Of a stretch of DNA of 64,000 nt, positions 42,264 to 51,799 are shown in pieces; position 1 is the stretch's first letter, and each line of letters opens with the position of its first letter. The stretch is from the NCBI GenBank assembly GCA_029210695.1, contig JARGFH010000009.1, positions 26,829-90,828 of the forward strand, in the 5' to 3' direction. The position numbers were made by a program, and so were the translations under genes. The stretch is from Acidimicrobiia bacterium (GTDB lineage: Bacteria > Actinomycetota > Acidimicrobiia > Spongiisociales > JAHEDJ01). The notes below the pieces were generated by a model. That model was not told the origin of the DNA. It saw only the letters and a list, made by a program, of their open reading frames with translations, and did not search any database.

Positions 42264-44162
42264 TCAGCGATCGGTCAAGTCCTCGAGGCTGATGCCCTCG
42301 CGTACCCGTTCGATCCGGTAGTGCGTATCAGGATTGTCCAGATACAGGGGTCGCAGCGGAGGGGAAGTCAAGACCCGGCGTCTGAGCAACTCCTCGATGA
42401 CCGGCGAATGTTCGGCAGCCATCTTCCCGACAAACAAAGTGTCGAGCCTCTCCCCCGCTTTGATGTAGTCCAACATCTTGAGCAGCCCGCGCAGGTAGAC
42501 GGCATCCTTGATGAGGCCGCCACCCCGGTGCACACGCATCGAGGTGATGTAGGCGGCTCGCGCCGAGAAGCCATGCTCGTCGCGCAGCAACCGGAATGTG
42601 TCTATGAACGTCGCGCCGTCGACGACCGCGTGGGCTGCCAGCACTCGGCCGGCCAAGGCCTTGAGCCGGATCGGCGTGAGGCCGCCGACCAGGTATTCGG
42701 TGAATACGGCCAGACCCTCTTGAAGCTCGTCGTGGTTGGCGAGACCGGTGGCGAGCAGCCGGAACGGCTGAGCCCGGCCGTTCCAGTAAGTGACCACATG
42801 AGTCCCGATTTCGTGCTGGATGAGCGGCTCGACACGGTGAGCCGGGAAGCTCATGCCGGATCCGACCAGGAGGTCGCCGGAGGACACCATCAGCGACACG
42901 ATGTCATCACGCACGATGACTCTTCCCAACATTGCCGGGTCGATGGCCCTGTATCTCTCGAGTTCTGACTCAGCCCTGGTCACAAAGGTGGCCACGTCGA
43001 CATTGCGCCCGCGCGTGCCGGTGAACCCTTCAGCCAACGACTGTGTGAGCGAAGCGGCCAGGTCGACCAGACCCGAACCCACGCCACCGTAGAGAGCTAC
43101 ACCGGTCGGCAGGAAACGGGGTCGTTCGCGCTCCCCTATCAATGTGAGTTTGAGGTCGAGTTCGCGCTGCTTCTCACGGAAGAGGTGTTCGAGAGTCGGG
43201 TCTTCGATCCGTTCCACTTTGATGTTGTAGAGGTCTCGCTTCAGCAGAGCAGGATCAATGTTGCGCGGCCGGTACCTGAACTGGGGAGCCTTCTCATACC
43301 GGTTTCGCTGGAAGGTCCGGAAAGCTTGCTCGGAATTGGTGGGAGTCACCGCCAAGAGCAGGTCGAAGGAGTCGGCGACGCTGCTCAGGGCGCGGTCGAC
43401 CTCCTTGACCGCCCGCACGAAGGTCGAACGGCCGAGTGCCTGGTAGTGGAGCGGGCGATGAGCCGTCTCGGACCGAGCAAACTCGAAGGCTGCACGGCGG
43501 AAGGCAGTGTCCATCTGGCGAGCGAGCGAGCGCTGCAGAATCGGGAAATCCTCTCCCGTGGCGGCGTCGCGGTAGATCGGCACCACCTCAACTCCGACAT
43601 AGCGGGTGGAGAGCTCACGGGCCTGCTTTGGTGTCAGCAGCACCGGGAGGCCGGGCGGCGAGAGCCGGCCGCCGCGGACCACCGCGACCTTCGCTTTGCG
43701 CTTCAGAATCCGGACTCCGGTGAGCGAGCCGACGAACCGCTCGACGGTCGCTGAATCTGCCCAGTTCTTGTCGACGAGCAGCCGGAATGAGGCGGTCTGG
43801 TTGTCGCGCTGGTTCTCTGGGTCTTCCTCGGCTGCCCAGATCTCGACGATGAGGAACCCACCAAACCTGGACGTGGTGACTTCAGCGATGCGTTTCACCA
43901 AACGGGCGATCCAGGAATGTGCTCCAACCCGCGTCGGAGCAATGAGATATGAGGCTTCACCGTTGATCAATCCGGCGAGACCCGGATCGATGCCCGTTCT
44001 GGGCGGCCGGTAGACGAACAGGAAAGGGAGTTGCCGGTCGATGGATAGCCTCCCGCCGGGGGGCAGCGTCCGACGAACCCGTTGACCTCCCGCCAGCCGA
44101 CCTGCGATATCATCGATCATCTGATCAGTCAGGCGTTCTTGTCCGGCCGCGGCCATAGTCAT
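42264..44162 (-). CDS. DUF1704 / QEGLA-motif putative metallopeptidase (MATCAP family)
   Basis: The 632-residue protein has the HEXXH-type motif LIQHEIGTHVVTYWNGRAQP (near residues 460-480) and the name-giving DELQEGLAVFTEYLVGGL (near 495-515), where Glu may be a third ligand. This family was named flavohemoglobin expression-modulating QEGLA proteins in bacteria; the eukaryotic members are tubulin-type carboxypeptidases. The long N-terminal part (TDQMIDDIAGRLAGGQRVRR and a PPRTGIDPGLAG loop) is typical. It is a single gene; the substrate is unknown. Confidence 0.85.
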   Translation of the reverse strand: MTMAAAGQERLTDQMIDDIAGRLAGGQRVRRTLPPGGRLSIDRQLPFLFVYRPPRTGIDPGLAGLINGEASYLIAPTRVGAHSWIARLVKRIAEVTTSRFGGFLIVEIWAAEEDPENQRDNQTASFRLLVDKNWADSATVERFVGSLTGVRILKRKAKVAVVRGGRLSPPGLPVLLTPKQARELSTRYVGVEVVPIYRDAATGEDFPILQRSLARQMDTAFRRAAFEFARSETAHRPLHYQALGRSTFVRAVKEVDRALSSVADSFDLLLAVTPTNSEQAFRTFQRNRYEKAPQFRYRPRNIDPALLKRDLYNIKVERIEDPTLEHLFREKQRELDLKLTLIGERERPRFLPTGVALYGGVGSGLVDLAASLTQSLAEGFTGTRGRNVDVATFVTRAESELERYRAIDPAMLGRVIVRDDIVSLMVSSGDLLVGSGMSFPAHRVEPLIQHEIGTHVVTYWNGRAQPFRLLATGLANHDELQEGLAVFTEYLVGGLTPIRLKALAGRVLAAHAVVDGATFIDTFRLLRDEHGFSARAAYITSMRVHRGGGLIKDAVYLRGLLKMLDYIKAGERLDTLFVGKMAAEHSPVIEELLRRRVLTSPPLRPLYLDNPDTHYRIERVREGISLEDLTDR

Positions 44163-44267
44163 CCCAGAAGTTGAGGCTGCCGCCAGTTTAGATACGGCCC
44201 ATCATCGCGCTGATACCCTCACTCCCCCGGCCTCTGCAGGTGGGGGGACGCCCCGATATCCGAAGAT

Positions 44268-45206
44268 TCAGTCTTCGAAATGGGCGGCGGCTTGTCGCCG
44301 GCGATCGACGGTGACGTCGAAGATGTCGGGCCGGCTGTAATGACCGGTCGGATCGAAGTTCTGGCGCTCGGCTCTCACCACGGCCGGATCGATATCGGCT
44401 ATGACCAAGCGTTCCTCTCCCGAGACCGGTTCCACCAGCCAGTGACCACTTGGGTCGGCGATCGCGGAACCACCGTCGTAGGACGAAGCAAGGTCTGCCT
44501 CCTTGAGCAGATCGGCAAATGGAAAGCCGGAGGGGACGTCTGTCCCGGACAGGACCGCTCCGACGGCAAGGGAGTAGACCCGGCCCTCGAGCGCGATGAA
44601 GCGGGTGATATCCCGGGTGAGATGGGTCGACCCGGGCCACACCGAGACATGCAGATCCTCACCCGCCGCATACAGGGCGTGTCGAGCCTGGGGCATCCAA
44701 TTCTCCCAGCAATTGAGACCTCCGACCCTCATCCCTCCCACTTGATGGGCTCTCAGACCGTTCCCGTCACCGATGCCCCACACCATCCGCTCCTCGTGGG
44801 TCGGCATGAGTTTTCGGTGCGCAGAGACGATCCCATGGGCGGGATCGATCGCCACCAGCGTGCAATAGATCGTCCCACTCGCCGGTCCTGTGGCCCGCTC
44901 GGTGGTTCCCAGGTAGGTGAATATGCCCAGATCTCGCACCGCTTCTGTGATGACGCGCAATTCCTCGCCGTCCATCTCGACTGCCGAATCCAGATAGGCG
45001 GCGTACGCCTTCTTCTGGTCGGGATCGTCGAATCGGGCACCGTCGGTGAGGCTCACCCAGAACGGGTACCCGGACAGGAAGGTTTCGGGGAAAGCGACGA
45101 GATCGACCTTCTGTTGGTGTGCCTCGTTCAGCCATTCGATCACTTTGACGGTGGTGGCCGACGGGTCGAGCCAGACAGGGCTTGCCTGAGCCGCGGCGAT
45201 TCTCAT
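44268..45206 (-). CDS. nitrilase-family C-N hydrolase
   Basis: The 312-residue enzyme has the Glu-Lys-Cys catalytic triad: Glu41 in AFPETFLSGYPFWV, Lys132 in AHRKLMPTHEERMVWG and Cys166 in GGLNCWENWMP. The NCWENW context is that of true nitrilases or cyanide/aliphatic nitrile hydrolases rather than amidases (which have GGxxxCYE). Start at 45206 overlaps the amidase stop by 4 nt (ATGA). It is the last gene of the catabolic operon; it would turn a nitrile into an acid and ammonia. Confidence 0.9.
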   Translation of the reverse strand: MRIAAAQASPVWLDPSATTVKVIEWLNEAHQQKVDLVAFPETFLSGYPFWVSLTDGARFDDPDQKKAYAAYLDSAVEMDGEELRVITEAVRDLGIFTYLGTTERATGPASGTIYCTLVAIDPAHGIVSAHRKLMPTHEERMVWGIGDGNGLRAHQVGGMRVGGLNCWENWMPQARHALYAAGEDLHVSVWPGSTHLTRDITRFIALEGRVYSLAVGAVLSGTDVPSGFPFADLLKEADLASSYDGGSAIADPSGHWLVEPVSGEERLVIADIDPAVVRAERQNFDPTGHYSRPDIFDVTVDRRRQAAAHFED

Positions 45207-46624
45207 GGTGCACCAGCTTTCAGGGGAGGCCGGCGTTGCTTCCACGGCGCTGCTTCTTCAAATGCGGCCGCCAGTCGAAGGACGGACGCGTCATCGAATC
45301 GTCGCCCGACGATTTGCATGCCAATGGGCATGGCATCCCGCGAGAACCCACACGGCACCGACACGACCGGGCATTGACCGATGAAGTTGAACGGCGACGT
45401 CAGATCCAGCCCTGCGTACCTGCCGTCGGGGGTCGTGCCTTCAAAATCGCGGTCATTGGCTTCGGCAGGTGGGGCGGTGAGGGCCGTAGTCGGGCACAGC
45501 AGTGCGTCATATTGCTCGAGAATCGGCCGTATCGCCTGCCATTGACGGCTACGGAGCAGTTCGATTCGTTTGAGGTCTACCGCCGACATCAAGCTGCCAG
45601 ATTCGATGAGCGCGCGGACGCCGGGATCCATATGGTGGCCGTGCTCGGCAACCATATCTCCGTAGGAGGCGGCCATTACCACTCCCCAATATGCGAACCA
45701 GGCGTCGTTGATTTCACGGCTCCAGCCAAGGTCGACCGCCTCGACGATCGCTCCCCGACTTCGGAACACTCCGGCCGCGGTCGTCACCGCCGACGCCACC
45801 TCAGGATCGATGGCGTAGTACCCCAGATCGAGGGAGAGCGCCAGCCTCACCCCAGTCAGATCGGTGTCGGGTCGCAGCGAAACATCGAGGCTCGGCACCA
45901 GCGAGGTCGGGTCCCGTTCGTCCGGACCCTGCATGACGGAAAACATGAGCGCCGCGTCGGTCACCGTACGGGCGATCGGGCCGAGGTGGAAGATGGACTC
46001 GAAGTCGTTGGGAGTTATGTGCATGGGAATCCTTCCGTGGGACGGCTTGAAGCCGACCACTCCGCAGAAAGCGGCGGGGATCCTGATCGACCCACCTGCG
46101 TCAGACCCTTCGGCAATCGGCACGATCGACGCGGCAACCGCACCCGCCGATCCACCAGAGCTTCCTCCCGGAGTCCGGGTCGGGTCCCAGGGATTGCGCG
46201 AGACGCCCCACAAGGGTGAATAGGTGAACCCGGAGTGGGCGAATTCGGGAGTGGTTGTCTTCCCGATGAGGATTCCACCTGCCCCGTACAGACGATCGAG
46301 AATCGGAGGATCGTCGTCCGGTACCCAGTGCTCGAAGGCGTATGAGCCGAGCGTTGTGCGCTTCCCGCGCGTCGGCGTGAAGTCCTTGATGGCGAAGGGC
46401 ACCCCGTGCAACGGGCCAAGCGGGTCACCCTTCAGAACTGCGGTTTCGGCTCGTCGGGCCGCAGCCCGGGCCTCATGCGGATACACAAAACAGAACAGAT
46501 TGAGGGCCGGATTGTACTGTTCGATCGCAGCCAGAAAAGCATCGATTACTTCGACCGGGGAGACATCACGGCGGCTGATCATGCTTGCCAGTTCCGTGGC
46601 AGGAACGAAGCGGAGGTCCTTCAT
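45203..46624 (-). CDS. amidase signature family enzyme
   Basis: The 473-residue protein has the amidase signature TPGGSSGGSAGAVAASIVPI and GSDAGGSIRIPAAFCGVVGF with the Ser-cisSer-Lys triad (Lys80 in FAIKDFT, Ser156 and Ser179). It would hydrolyse an amide to acid and ammonia, a step that can follow a nitrilase or nitrile hydratase. It overlaps both neighbours by 4 nt, so the operon runs aminotransferase, amidase, nitrilase. Confidence 0.92.
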   Translation of the reverse strand: MKDLRFVPATELASMISRRDVSPVEVIDAFLAAIEQYNPALNLFCFVYPHEARAAARRAETAVLKGDPLGPLHGVPFAIKDFTPTRGKRTTLGSYAFEHWVPDDDPPILDRLYGAGGILIGKTTTPEFAHSGFTYSPLWGVSRNPWDPTRTPGGSSGGSAGAVAASIVPIAEGSDAGGSIRIPAAFCGVVGFKPSHGRIPMHITPNDFESIFHLGPIARTVTDAALMFSVMQGPDERDPTSLVPSLDVSLRPDTDLTGVRLALSLDLGYYAIDPEVASAVTTAAGVFRSRGAIVEAVDLGWSREINDAWFAYWGVVMAASYGDMVAEHGHHMDPGVRALIESGSLMSAVDLKRIELLRSRQWQAIRPILEQYDALLCPTTALTAPPAEANDRDFEGTTPDGRYAGLDLTSPFNFIGQCPVVSVPCGFSRDAMPIGMQIVGRRFDDASVLRLAAAFEEAAPWKQRRPPLKAGAP

Positions 46625-47807
46625 CGGCTTTCAACTCCCTGCGCGGCCAGCCGTTGGGCCACCTCCTCCAGGTCCGTTGCGTCGACGTTTGCCACCGCCA
46701 GGCGAAGGTATGCCTCTTGACCGGGACCGAACACTGTCCCGGGAAGCGTCAGGAGGTGTTGTTCCTCGAACAGCGCACGGGCGACATCGAAATCTGTCCG
46801 GTCGGGATAAGGGTGGCGGAGCCAGGCAAAGTATCCTCCGGCTGCCTCCAGTCGGAACGGTGATCCGGCCGCCGCCAGCGCGCTGGCAAACGTCGACTGG
46901 CGCAGATAGATCTCAGCACGATTGGCGGCGGCCCAATCCCCGAGACGCTCCAACCCGTAGAGAGCGGCCAGTTGCGCCGGATGGGGGGCACAGATCATCA
47001 TCGTATCGTGGAGTTTCAACGCCGCCTCTCTCACCCGTTGCCCGGCGGCCAGCGCCCCCACCCGGTATCCCGTCATTCCGAACACCTTCGAGAAGCTGTA
47101 GATATGGATCAGCAACTCTCCCCAATCGGACCGACTAAAGAGACTGTGGGGAGCGCTTCCACCCGACAACAGATCGGCGTATGTCTCGTCGACGATTAGG
47201 GCGATGCTGTGGCGGTGGGACAACTCGGCTATCTCGTCTATCACCGTGGAAGGGATAACTGCTCCGGTCGGGTTGTTGGGGGTCACGAGGAGAATCGCCC
47301 GGGTGCGGGGGCCAAGGAGCGCCGCGATGTCTGCGGCATCCGGAATCCCGGCGTGCCCCTCGCCGATCGGTACCAGCACCGGGGTGATTCCCAGCGCCTC
47401 CATCGCCATGATGTGATCGAAGTAGTAGGGCACCGGCACGACCACTCTTCGTCACCCGGCCGGCAGACGGCCAACAGGGCCAGCCAGAATGCCTGACTAG
47501 CGCCAGCCGTGATGATGAAGTCCCCGGCATCCAAATCAGCCGCGTACATGGCGCAGTGGTGCCTGGCCAGGGCTCGGCGGAGGGGGCCGAGCCCCTCCAA
47601 ATCGGTGTACAAAGCGGTCTGCGGGTCGGTCAGCCGCCCGGCGAGGTCGGCGATGAGCTCTGGCGGAGGCGGGTAGTCGGGTACCGCCTGCGTAAGGTCG
47701 ATCAAAGGCTTGGACCGAGGAAAGCTCCTGCCCTCCGACCAACCGCGTACCTCTGCAATCGGCGGGAAGGCGACCGACTCGATCCATGGATTGAGCTGAA
47801 TTGGCAT
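46621..47807 (-). pseudogene. class I/II aminotransferase with a one-base frameshift
   Basis: The N-terminal frame from 47807 begins MPIQLNPWIESVAFPPIAEV and runs to GASQAFWLALLAVCRPGDEE; the C-terminal frame continues VVVPVPYYFDHIMAMEALGI, with VTPNNPTGAVIP and the PLP lysine in YSFSKVFGMTGYRVG. The joint needs one more G near 47446-47452 (GAGTGG instead of GAGGTGG). Together they make a normal aminotransferase of about 395 residues. Both halves keep full motifs, so either the loss is recent or the base is a sequencing error. The operon position suggests removal of an amino group from the transported compound. Confidence 0.75.
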
Positions 47808-48601
47808 CAGCGGTCCGAGAACTCGGCGCCGAGAAACTTGGGGAGATTCCCGAATGCCGCGAACAGCGAAAACACGGTAGTGGCGAGCAACGTGAACACA
47901 ACGGACACTGACGCGATCGTCGGGGTAAAACCGTATCGCAGGCTGTTGAAGATCTTGATCGGCAGTGTCACCACCGAGAAGCCGGCAACCATGAAAGCAA
48001 CGATGTACTCGTTCAAGCTCAACACGAACGCTGCCGCGTAACCGGTGACGAGATACGGCAGGAGCAGCGGAAGCGTCACCGTTCGGAACGTGACCCGGGG
48101 GCCGGCCCCCAGCGTGCGTGACGCCTCGCCCAGCGCCGGATCCATGGACTGCATGCCGAGAGTGATTGTGATGAGCGGGATCGTCGAGAAAAACACGCCA
48201 TGCGCAATGATGACGTTCTCGATTCGGCCGATGTGACCGGTTGCATTCCAGAAAACGAGAGCACCGAGAGCACTAATCACCGGCGGCAGCATGAACGGAA
48301 GCGTGCCGAGTGCAAAAAGGCCGCCGTTGAAACGAGTCCGGTAGGTGCGCAAGAAATAGGCGAGTGGCAGCGCAATGGCGACGGCGAGCAGCGCGCTGCT
48401 GGCGGCGATGGTGAAGCTGTTGAACATGGCTGAACGCCATTGGCTGTCGGCAACCAGCTGGACATACCAGTCGTTGGAGAAGGCCTTGGGTGGGAACGCC
48501 ATATAGCGGGATTCGTTGAAAGATACGACTCCCACGACGAACAGCGGGCCAACGAGAAACACGATCACGACCCCAACAACCAGCCGGCGCAACGGTCGCA
48601 T
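47807..48601 (-). CDS. ABC transporter permease, PotC-like
   Basis: This 264-residue protein begins MRPLRRLVVGVVIVFLVGPL and has six helices and the EAA loop GEASRTLGAGPRVTFRTVTL with PLLLPYLVTGYAAAFVLSLN. It is the spermidine/putrescine-type second permease. The start at 48601 shares a base with the stop of the first permease (TGATG), which excludes the much longer upstream reading frame. Confidence 0.9.
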   Translation of the reverse strand: MRPLRRLVVGVVIVFLVGPLFVVGVVSFNESRYMAFPPKAFSNDWYVQLVADSQWRSAMFNSFTIAASSALLAVAIALPLAYFLRTYRTRFNGGLFALGTLPFMLPPVISALGALVFWNATGHIGRIENVIIAHGVFFSTIPLITITLGMQSMDPALGEASRTLGAGPRVTFRTVTLPLLLPYLVTGYAAAFVLSLNEYIVAFMVAGFSVVTLPIKIFNSLRYGFTPTIASVSVVFTLLATTVFSLFAAFGNLPKFLGAEFSDR

Positions 48602-49473
48602 CAGGAGACCCTCTCGCCGCGGCCGCCAAGCCAGGAAACGGCGCCGACGATGGCCAGGCTCAGAACGGTGAGGAACATTGCCATGGCGGCGGCGAACGGA
48701 ACGTTGGCATTGAAGGTTGCCTGATCTGAGATGAACACCGACAGCGTCCAATGCTGGGGGCGTCCCAGAATGGCCGCAATCAGGTAGCTGCCGAGGGTGA
48801 ACACGAAGACAAGAAGGAACGCGGCCAGAATCGTGAGACGGCTGATCGGCACTACCACCGTCCAGAAGGTTCGCCACGGTGATGCTCCCAGGGTCTCCGC
48901 AGCTTCGGTGATCTCCCGATCTAGTCGTGACAGCGAAGGGTAGAGGGTGAGGATGCAGTACGGAAAGGCGATGTACATGAGCCCGAGCACCACCGCCAGG
49001 TAGCTGGGCGCGTACGACTTTGGCTCGCTCATCAAACCCAGCCAAACGAGCACGTTAGACAATCCGGACGACCTTCCCAGAATGACGTTCCAGGAGAACG
49101 CGACGATCACTTCCGACAGCGTCAAGGCCGACAAGGTGAGCACCAGCAGAACGGTCTGACTTCGCTGGCGCATCCGCGTCAAGAAGAAGGTGAACGGGAA
49201 ACCGATCAGCACGACCAGAAGGGCGACCAACAGGCAGATCTGAATCGAGAAGGCCGTTCGCTCGAGGAATATCTTGCTGAAGAGTCGTTCGTAACTGTCG
49301 GTAACGAATGCCGGTTCGTAGAAACCTCCCTCGATTCGCCGGTAGAACGAGGTTGCCAGCATGAAGCCGAAGGGGGCCAGAAAGAAGATCCCGAGGACGG
49401 CCACCGGGAAGGCGAGGACGCGATAGGCGCGGAGCGGCGTGTCCGTCGCCTGCTCGGTGGTGTCGGTGCTCAC
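48601..49473 (-). CDS. ABC transporter permease, PotB-like
   Basis: This 290-residue protein has six helices; the EAA loop is EAAETLGASPWRTFWTVVVP then ISRLTILAAFLLVFVFTLGS. It is the first permease subunit of the polyamine-like importer. GTG at 49473 overlaps the ATPase stop by 4 nt; six residues more are possible with an upstream ATG. Confidence 0.9.
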   Translation of the reverse strand: MSTDTTEQATDTPLRAYRVLAFPVAVLGIFFLAPFGFMLATSFYRRIEGGFYEPAFVTDSYERLFSKIFLERTAFSIQICLLVALLVVLIGFPFTFFLTRMRQRSQTVLLVLTLSALTLSEVIVAFSWNVILGRSSGLSNVLVWLGLMSEPKSYAPSYLAVVLGLMYIAFPYCILTLYPSLSRLDREITEAAETLGASPWRTFWTVVVPISRLTILAAFLLVFVFTLGSYLIAAILGRPQHWTLSVFISDQATFNANVPFAAAMAMFLTVLSLAIVGAVSWLGGRGERVS

Positions 49474-50561
49474 GATGCCACGACGACGCACGATTCCGGC
49501 GGGAAATACACGGTGACGGGGTCACCCTGGGCCACGTCGGGATGTTCCTGGGGGCTTCCTGACACCACAATGCTCTGCTCGAGGCCACAATCGACGTAGC
49601 ACTCGAAGGACTCGCCCAGATCTCGGACAAACACGACGGTGCCCGGAACCATGTTTGATCCCTGGTCATCCGGGGGGATAATCCGGGCATTCTCAGGGCG
49701 AACCGAAATCTGGATCTCCGAGCCGATCGATGGTTCCGAGTGACCGGGCGAGAACGCAAACTCGCGATTCGCCACCTCGCCGAACCCGGCTCTGGTGACC
49801 CGGACACCCAGCAGATTCGTGGATCCGATGAAGCGAGCAACGAACGCCGTGGCGGGTCGCCGGTATACCTCGAGCGGTGGACCGACTTGCTCGACGCGAC
49901 CGTGGTTCATCACGACCACCAGGTCGGACATGGTCATCGCTTCTCGCTGATCGTGTGTCACCATCACGGTGGTGACGTGCAGGCGCTGCTGGAGGAGACG
50001 CAACTCCACTTGCAGCGCCTCACGCAAGTTGGCGTCAAGGGCAGAAAGCGGCTCGTCGAGCAAGAACAGCTTGGGATCGCGCGCAAGTGCCCGAGCCATT
50101 GCGACTCGCTGTTGCTGACCCCCGGAAAGTTTGGTGATCCGCCGCTCCCCCAACCCCTCCAGGTCTACCAGGCTCAACAACTCGTCGACTCGACGCTGCA
50201 TGTCGGAAGCAGAGCCGCCCCGAATGCGGAGGGCATAGCCGATGTTCTGTCGGACGTTCAGATGGGGGAACAACGCCAGCGACTGGAACACCATTCCGAC
50301 GTCGCGTGTGTGTGACGGTTCGTCGGTGATGTCGTCACCGTTGACCATAACCCTTCCGCTGGTGGGTACCTCGAGGCCGGCGATCATCCTCAGCAACGTC
50401 GTCTTTCCGCAGCCTGACGGACCCAGAAACGAGATGAGTTTTCCCTCGGGAAGACCCAGGCTCACGCCATCCACGGCTCGAACCGAGCCGAAATGCTTGA
50501 CGAGGCTGTCGAGAACGAGCCAGCTGTCGGGGGCTACTCGGAGAAGATCTGCTCTGTCCAC
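49470..50561 (-). CDS. ABC transporter ATPase, PotA-like
   Basis: The 363-residue protein has Walker A FLGPSGCGKTTLLRMIAGLE, signature LSGGQQQRVAMARALARDPK, Walker B LFLLDEPLSALD and a C-terminal TOBE/OB domain (HFG-IRPEN type, ISVRPENARIIPPDDQGSNM). It powers the importer encoded beside it. The GTG at 50561 lies 28 nt inside the end of the binding-protein gene; a clear ribosome binding site is not seen. Confidence 0.9.
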   Translation of the reverse strand: MDRADLLRVAPDSWLVLDSLVKHFGSVRAVDGVSLGLPEGKLISFLGPSGCGKTTLLRMIAGLEVPTSGRVMVNGDDITDEPSHTRDVGMVFQSLALFPHLNVRQNIGYALRIRGGSASDMQRRVDELLSLVDLEGLGERRITKLSGGQQQRVAMARALARDPKLFLLDEPLSALDANLREALQVELRLLQQRLHVTTVMVTHDQREAMTMSDLVVVMNHGRVEQVGPPLEVYRRPATAFVARFIGSTNLLGVRVTRAGFGEVANREFAFSPGHSEPSIGSEIQISVRPENARIIPPDDQGSNMVPGTVVFVRDLGESFECYVDCGLEQSIVVSGSPQEHPDVAQGDPVTVYFPPESCVVVAS

Positions 50562-51673
50562 TTCTGGTTGATCCAGTCTTCCCAATCTGCGTAGATCCTG
50601 TAGTCCGGTCGAATGGCGGCATCCGGCCCGGGTCCGGAGAACGAGGCGTACTCCTCATCGGTCAGGTCCATGTGTTCCTTGGCGACGGTGGGCGACGTGC
50701 CGAGGGTTCTGGCCAACCGAGCCTGCACGGCCGGCTGGCACATCCAGTTGATGAAGACCTGGCAGGCGGCGAGGTTCTCGGTGGTCTTGGTGATTGCCCA
50801 TTCCCCGGAGTCCAGGATCGCGCCCTCTTTGGGGAAGACGCTGCGGAGTGGCTCACCCTGAGAAGCGGCGTACTCGGTGATGTCGTGATAGAACTGGCCC
50901 ATTGCTACCTCACCGGTGTTGAGGGCCTGCTGAGCCGTCGCTTCGTCGCGATACCACAGCTTCACGTTGGGCTTCACCTCGGCCAGCTTGGCAAGCACTT
51001 CCTCGACGCCGTCTTGCGTGGCGAGGATCTCCTTGCCTCCGAAAAATGACACTGCCGTGATCTCGAGAAGAAACGCGTTGCCGGGCTGAGAAAGCAGCGT
51101 GAGGCTGTCTGCCCATTGCGGGTCCCACAACGCGGTCCAGGTGTCGGGGCTCTCCGCCACACGATCGGTGTTGGACACCAGCGTGATGTACCAGGACACC
51201 GCCCCAACCCCCTTCACCAAACCGGAGTCGTCCTTGCGCACGAATCCCGGGGCCAGGTACTGGCTGTTGGGAAGAGTCGCCTCGTCAAAGCCGGCGAGGA
51301 TGTCACCCTTCATGGCACGGAGCATCCCGACTACTGAAAGCATCGAAACGTCTGCCGGGATCGCTCCCGCCTGGGCCGCTTGTTCGAGTTGCACGACCCA
51401 TGCTTCTGAGGTTGGCTGGGAAATCGACTCCACTTCGATCCCGGTCTCCGCGGTGAAATCCGGATAGATGGCCGCGAAATTCTCTTCGAAGAAACCGCCG
51501 TAGGTCCCGACCTTGATCTTCGAGCCGGCAAGGTCGATCGGCCCGGCCGCACTGGTGGTAGTCGCCTCTTCGGCGGTACCACAGGCAGCCAGCAGCCCCG
51601 GCAGTAGGAGCACCGCCCCGGCAGCACCCGACCGTTGCAAGAATTCCCGTCTGCTGATCGATGATTCAGTCAC
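50534..51673 (-). CDS. Tat-exported extracellular solute-binding lipoprotein, PotD-like
   Basis: The 379-residue protein starts with a twin-arginine lipoprotein signal, SISRREFLQRSGAAGAVLLL then PGLLAACG, with lipid attachment at Cys31. The mature part (IKVGTYGGFFEENFAAIYPD and SEWAWV-like loops) is a type II periplasmic-binding fold of the spermidine/putrescine family. Ligands of this group also include other organic amines and amino-acid derivatives. It is the first gene after the alcohol dehydrogenase. Confidence 0.92.
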   Translation of the reverse strand: MTESSISRREFLQRSGAAGAVLLLPGLLAACGTAEEATTTSAAGPIDLAGSKIKVGTYGGFFEENFAAIYPDFTAETGIEVESISQPTSEAWVVQLEQAAQAGAIPADVSMLSVVGMLRAMKGDILAGFDEATLPNSQYLAPGFVRKDDSGLVKGVGAVSWYITLVSNTDRVAESPDTWTALWDPQWADSLTLLSQPGNAFLLEITAVSFFGGKEILATQDGVEEVLAKLAEVKPNVKLWYRDEATAQQALNTGEVAMGQFYHDITEYAASQGEPLRSVFPKEGAILDSGEWAITKTTENLAACQVFINWMCQPAVQARLARTLGTSPTVAKEHMDLTDEEYASFSGPGPDAAIRPDYRIYADWEDWINQKWTEQIFSE

Positions 51674-51799
51674 AATGACCTCTCTCTTCGGACGCCTCTG
51701 CCTTCTTGACCAGACGTGGCGATAGTAGCCCCTGCATCGGTGCCACGCCCTTCGACCCGCCGTCTCGTCGAAGCCGTCCGTTGAAGACCACCCCTCGAA

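Noticed and set aside
47807..49045. A 412-codon reading of the second permease with 148 extra N-terminal residues.
   Set aside because: The extra part overlaps the first permease in another frame and has His/Arg-rich noise; the ATG at 48601 shares a base with the previous stop.
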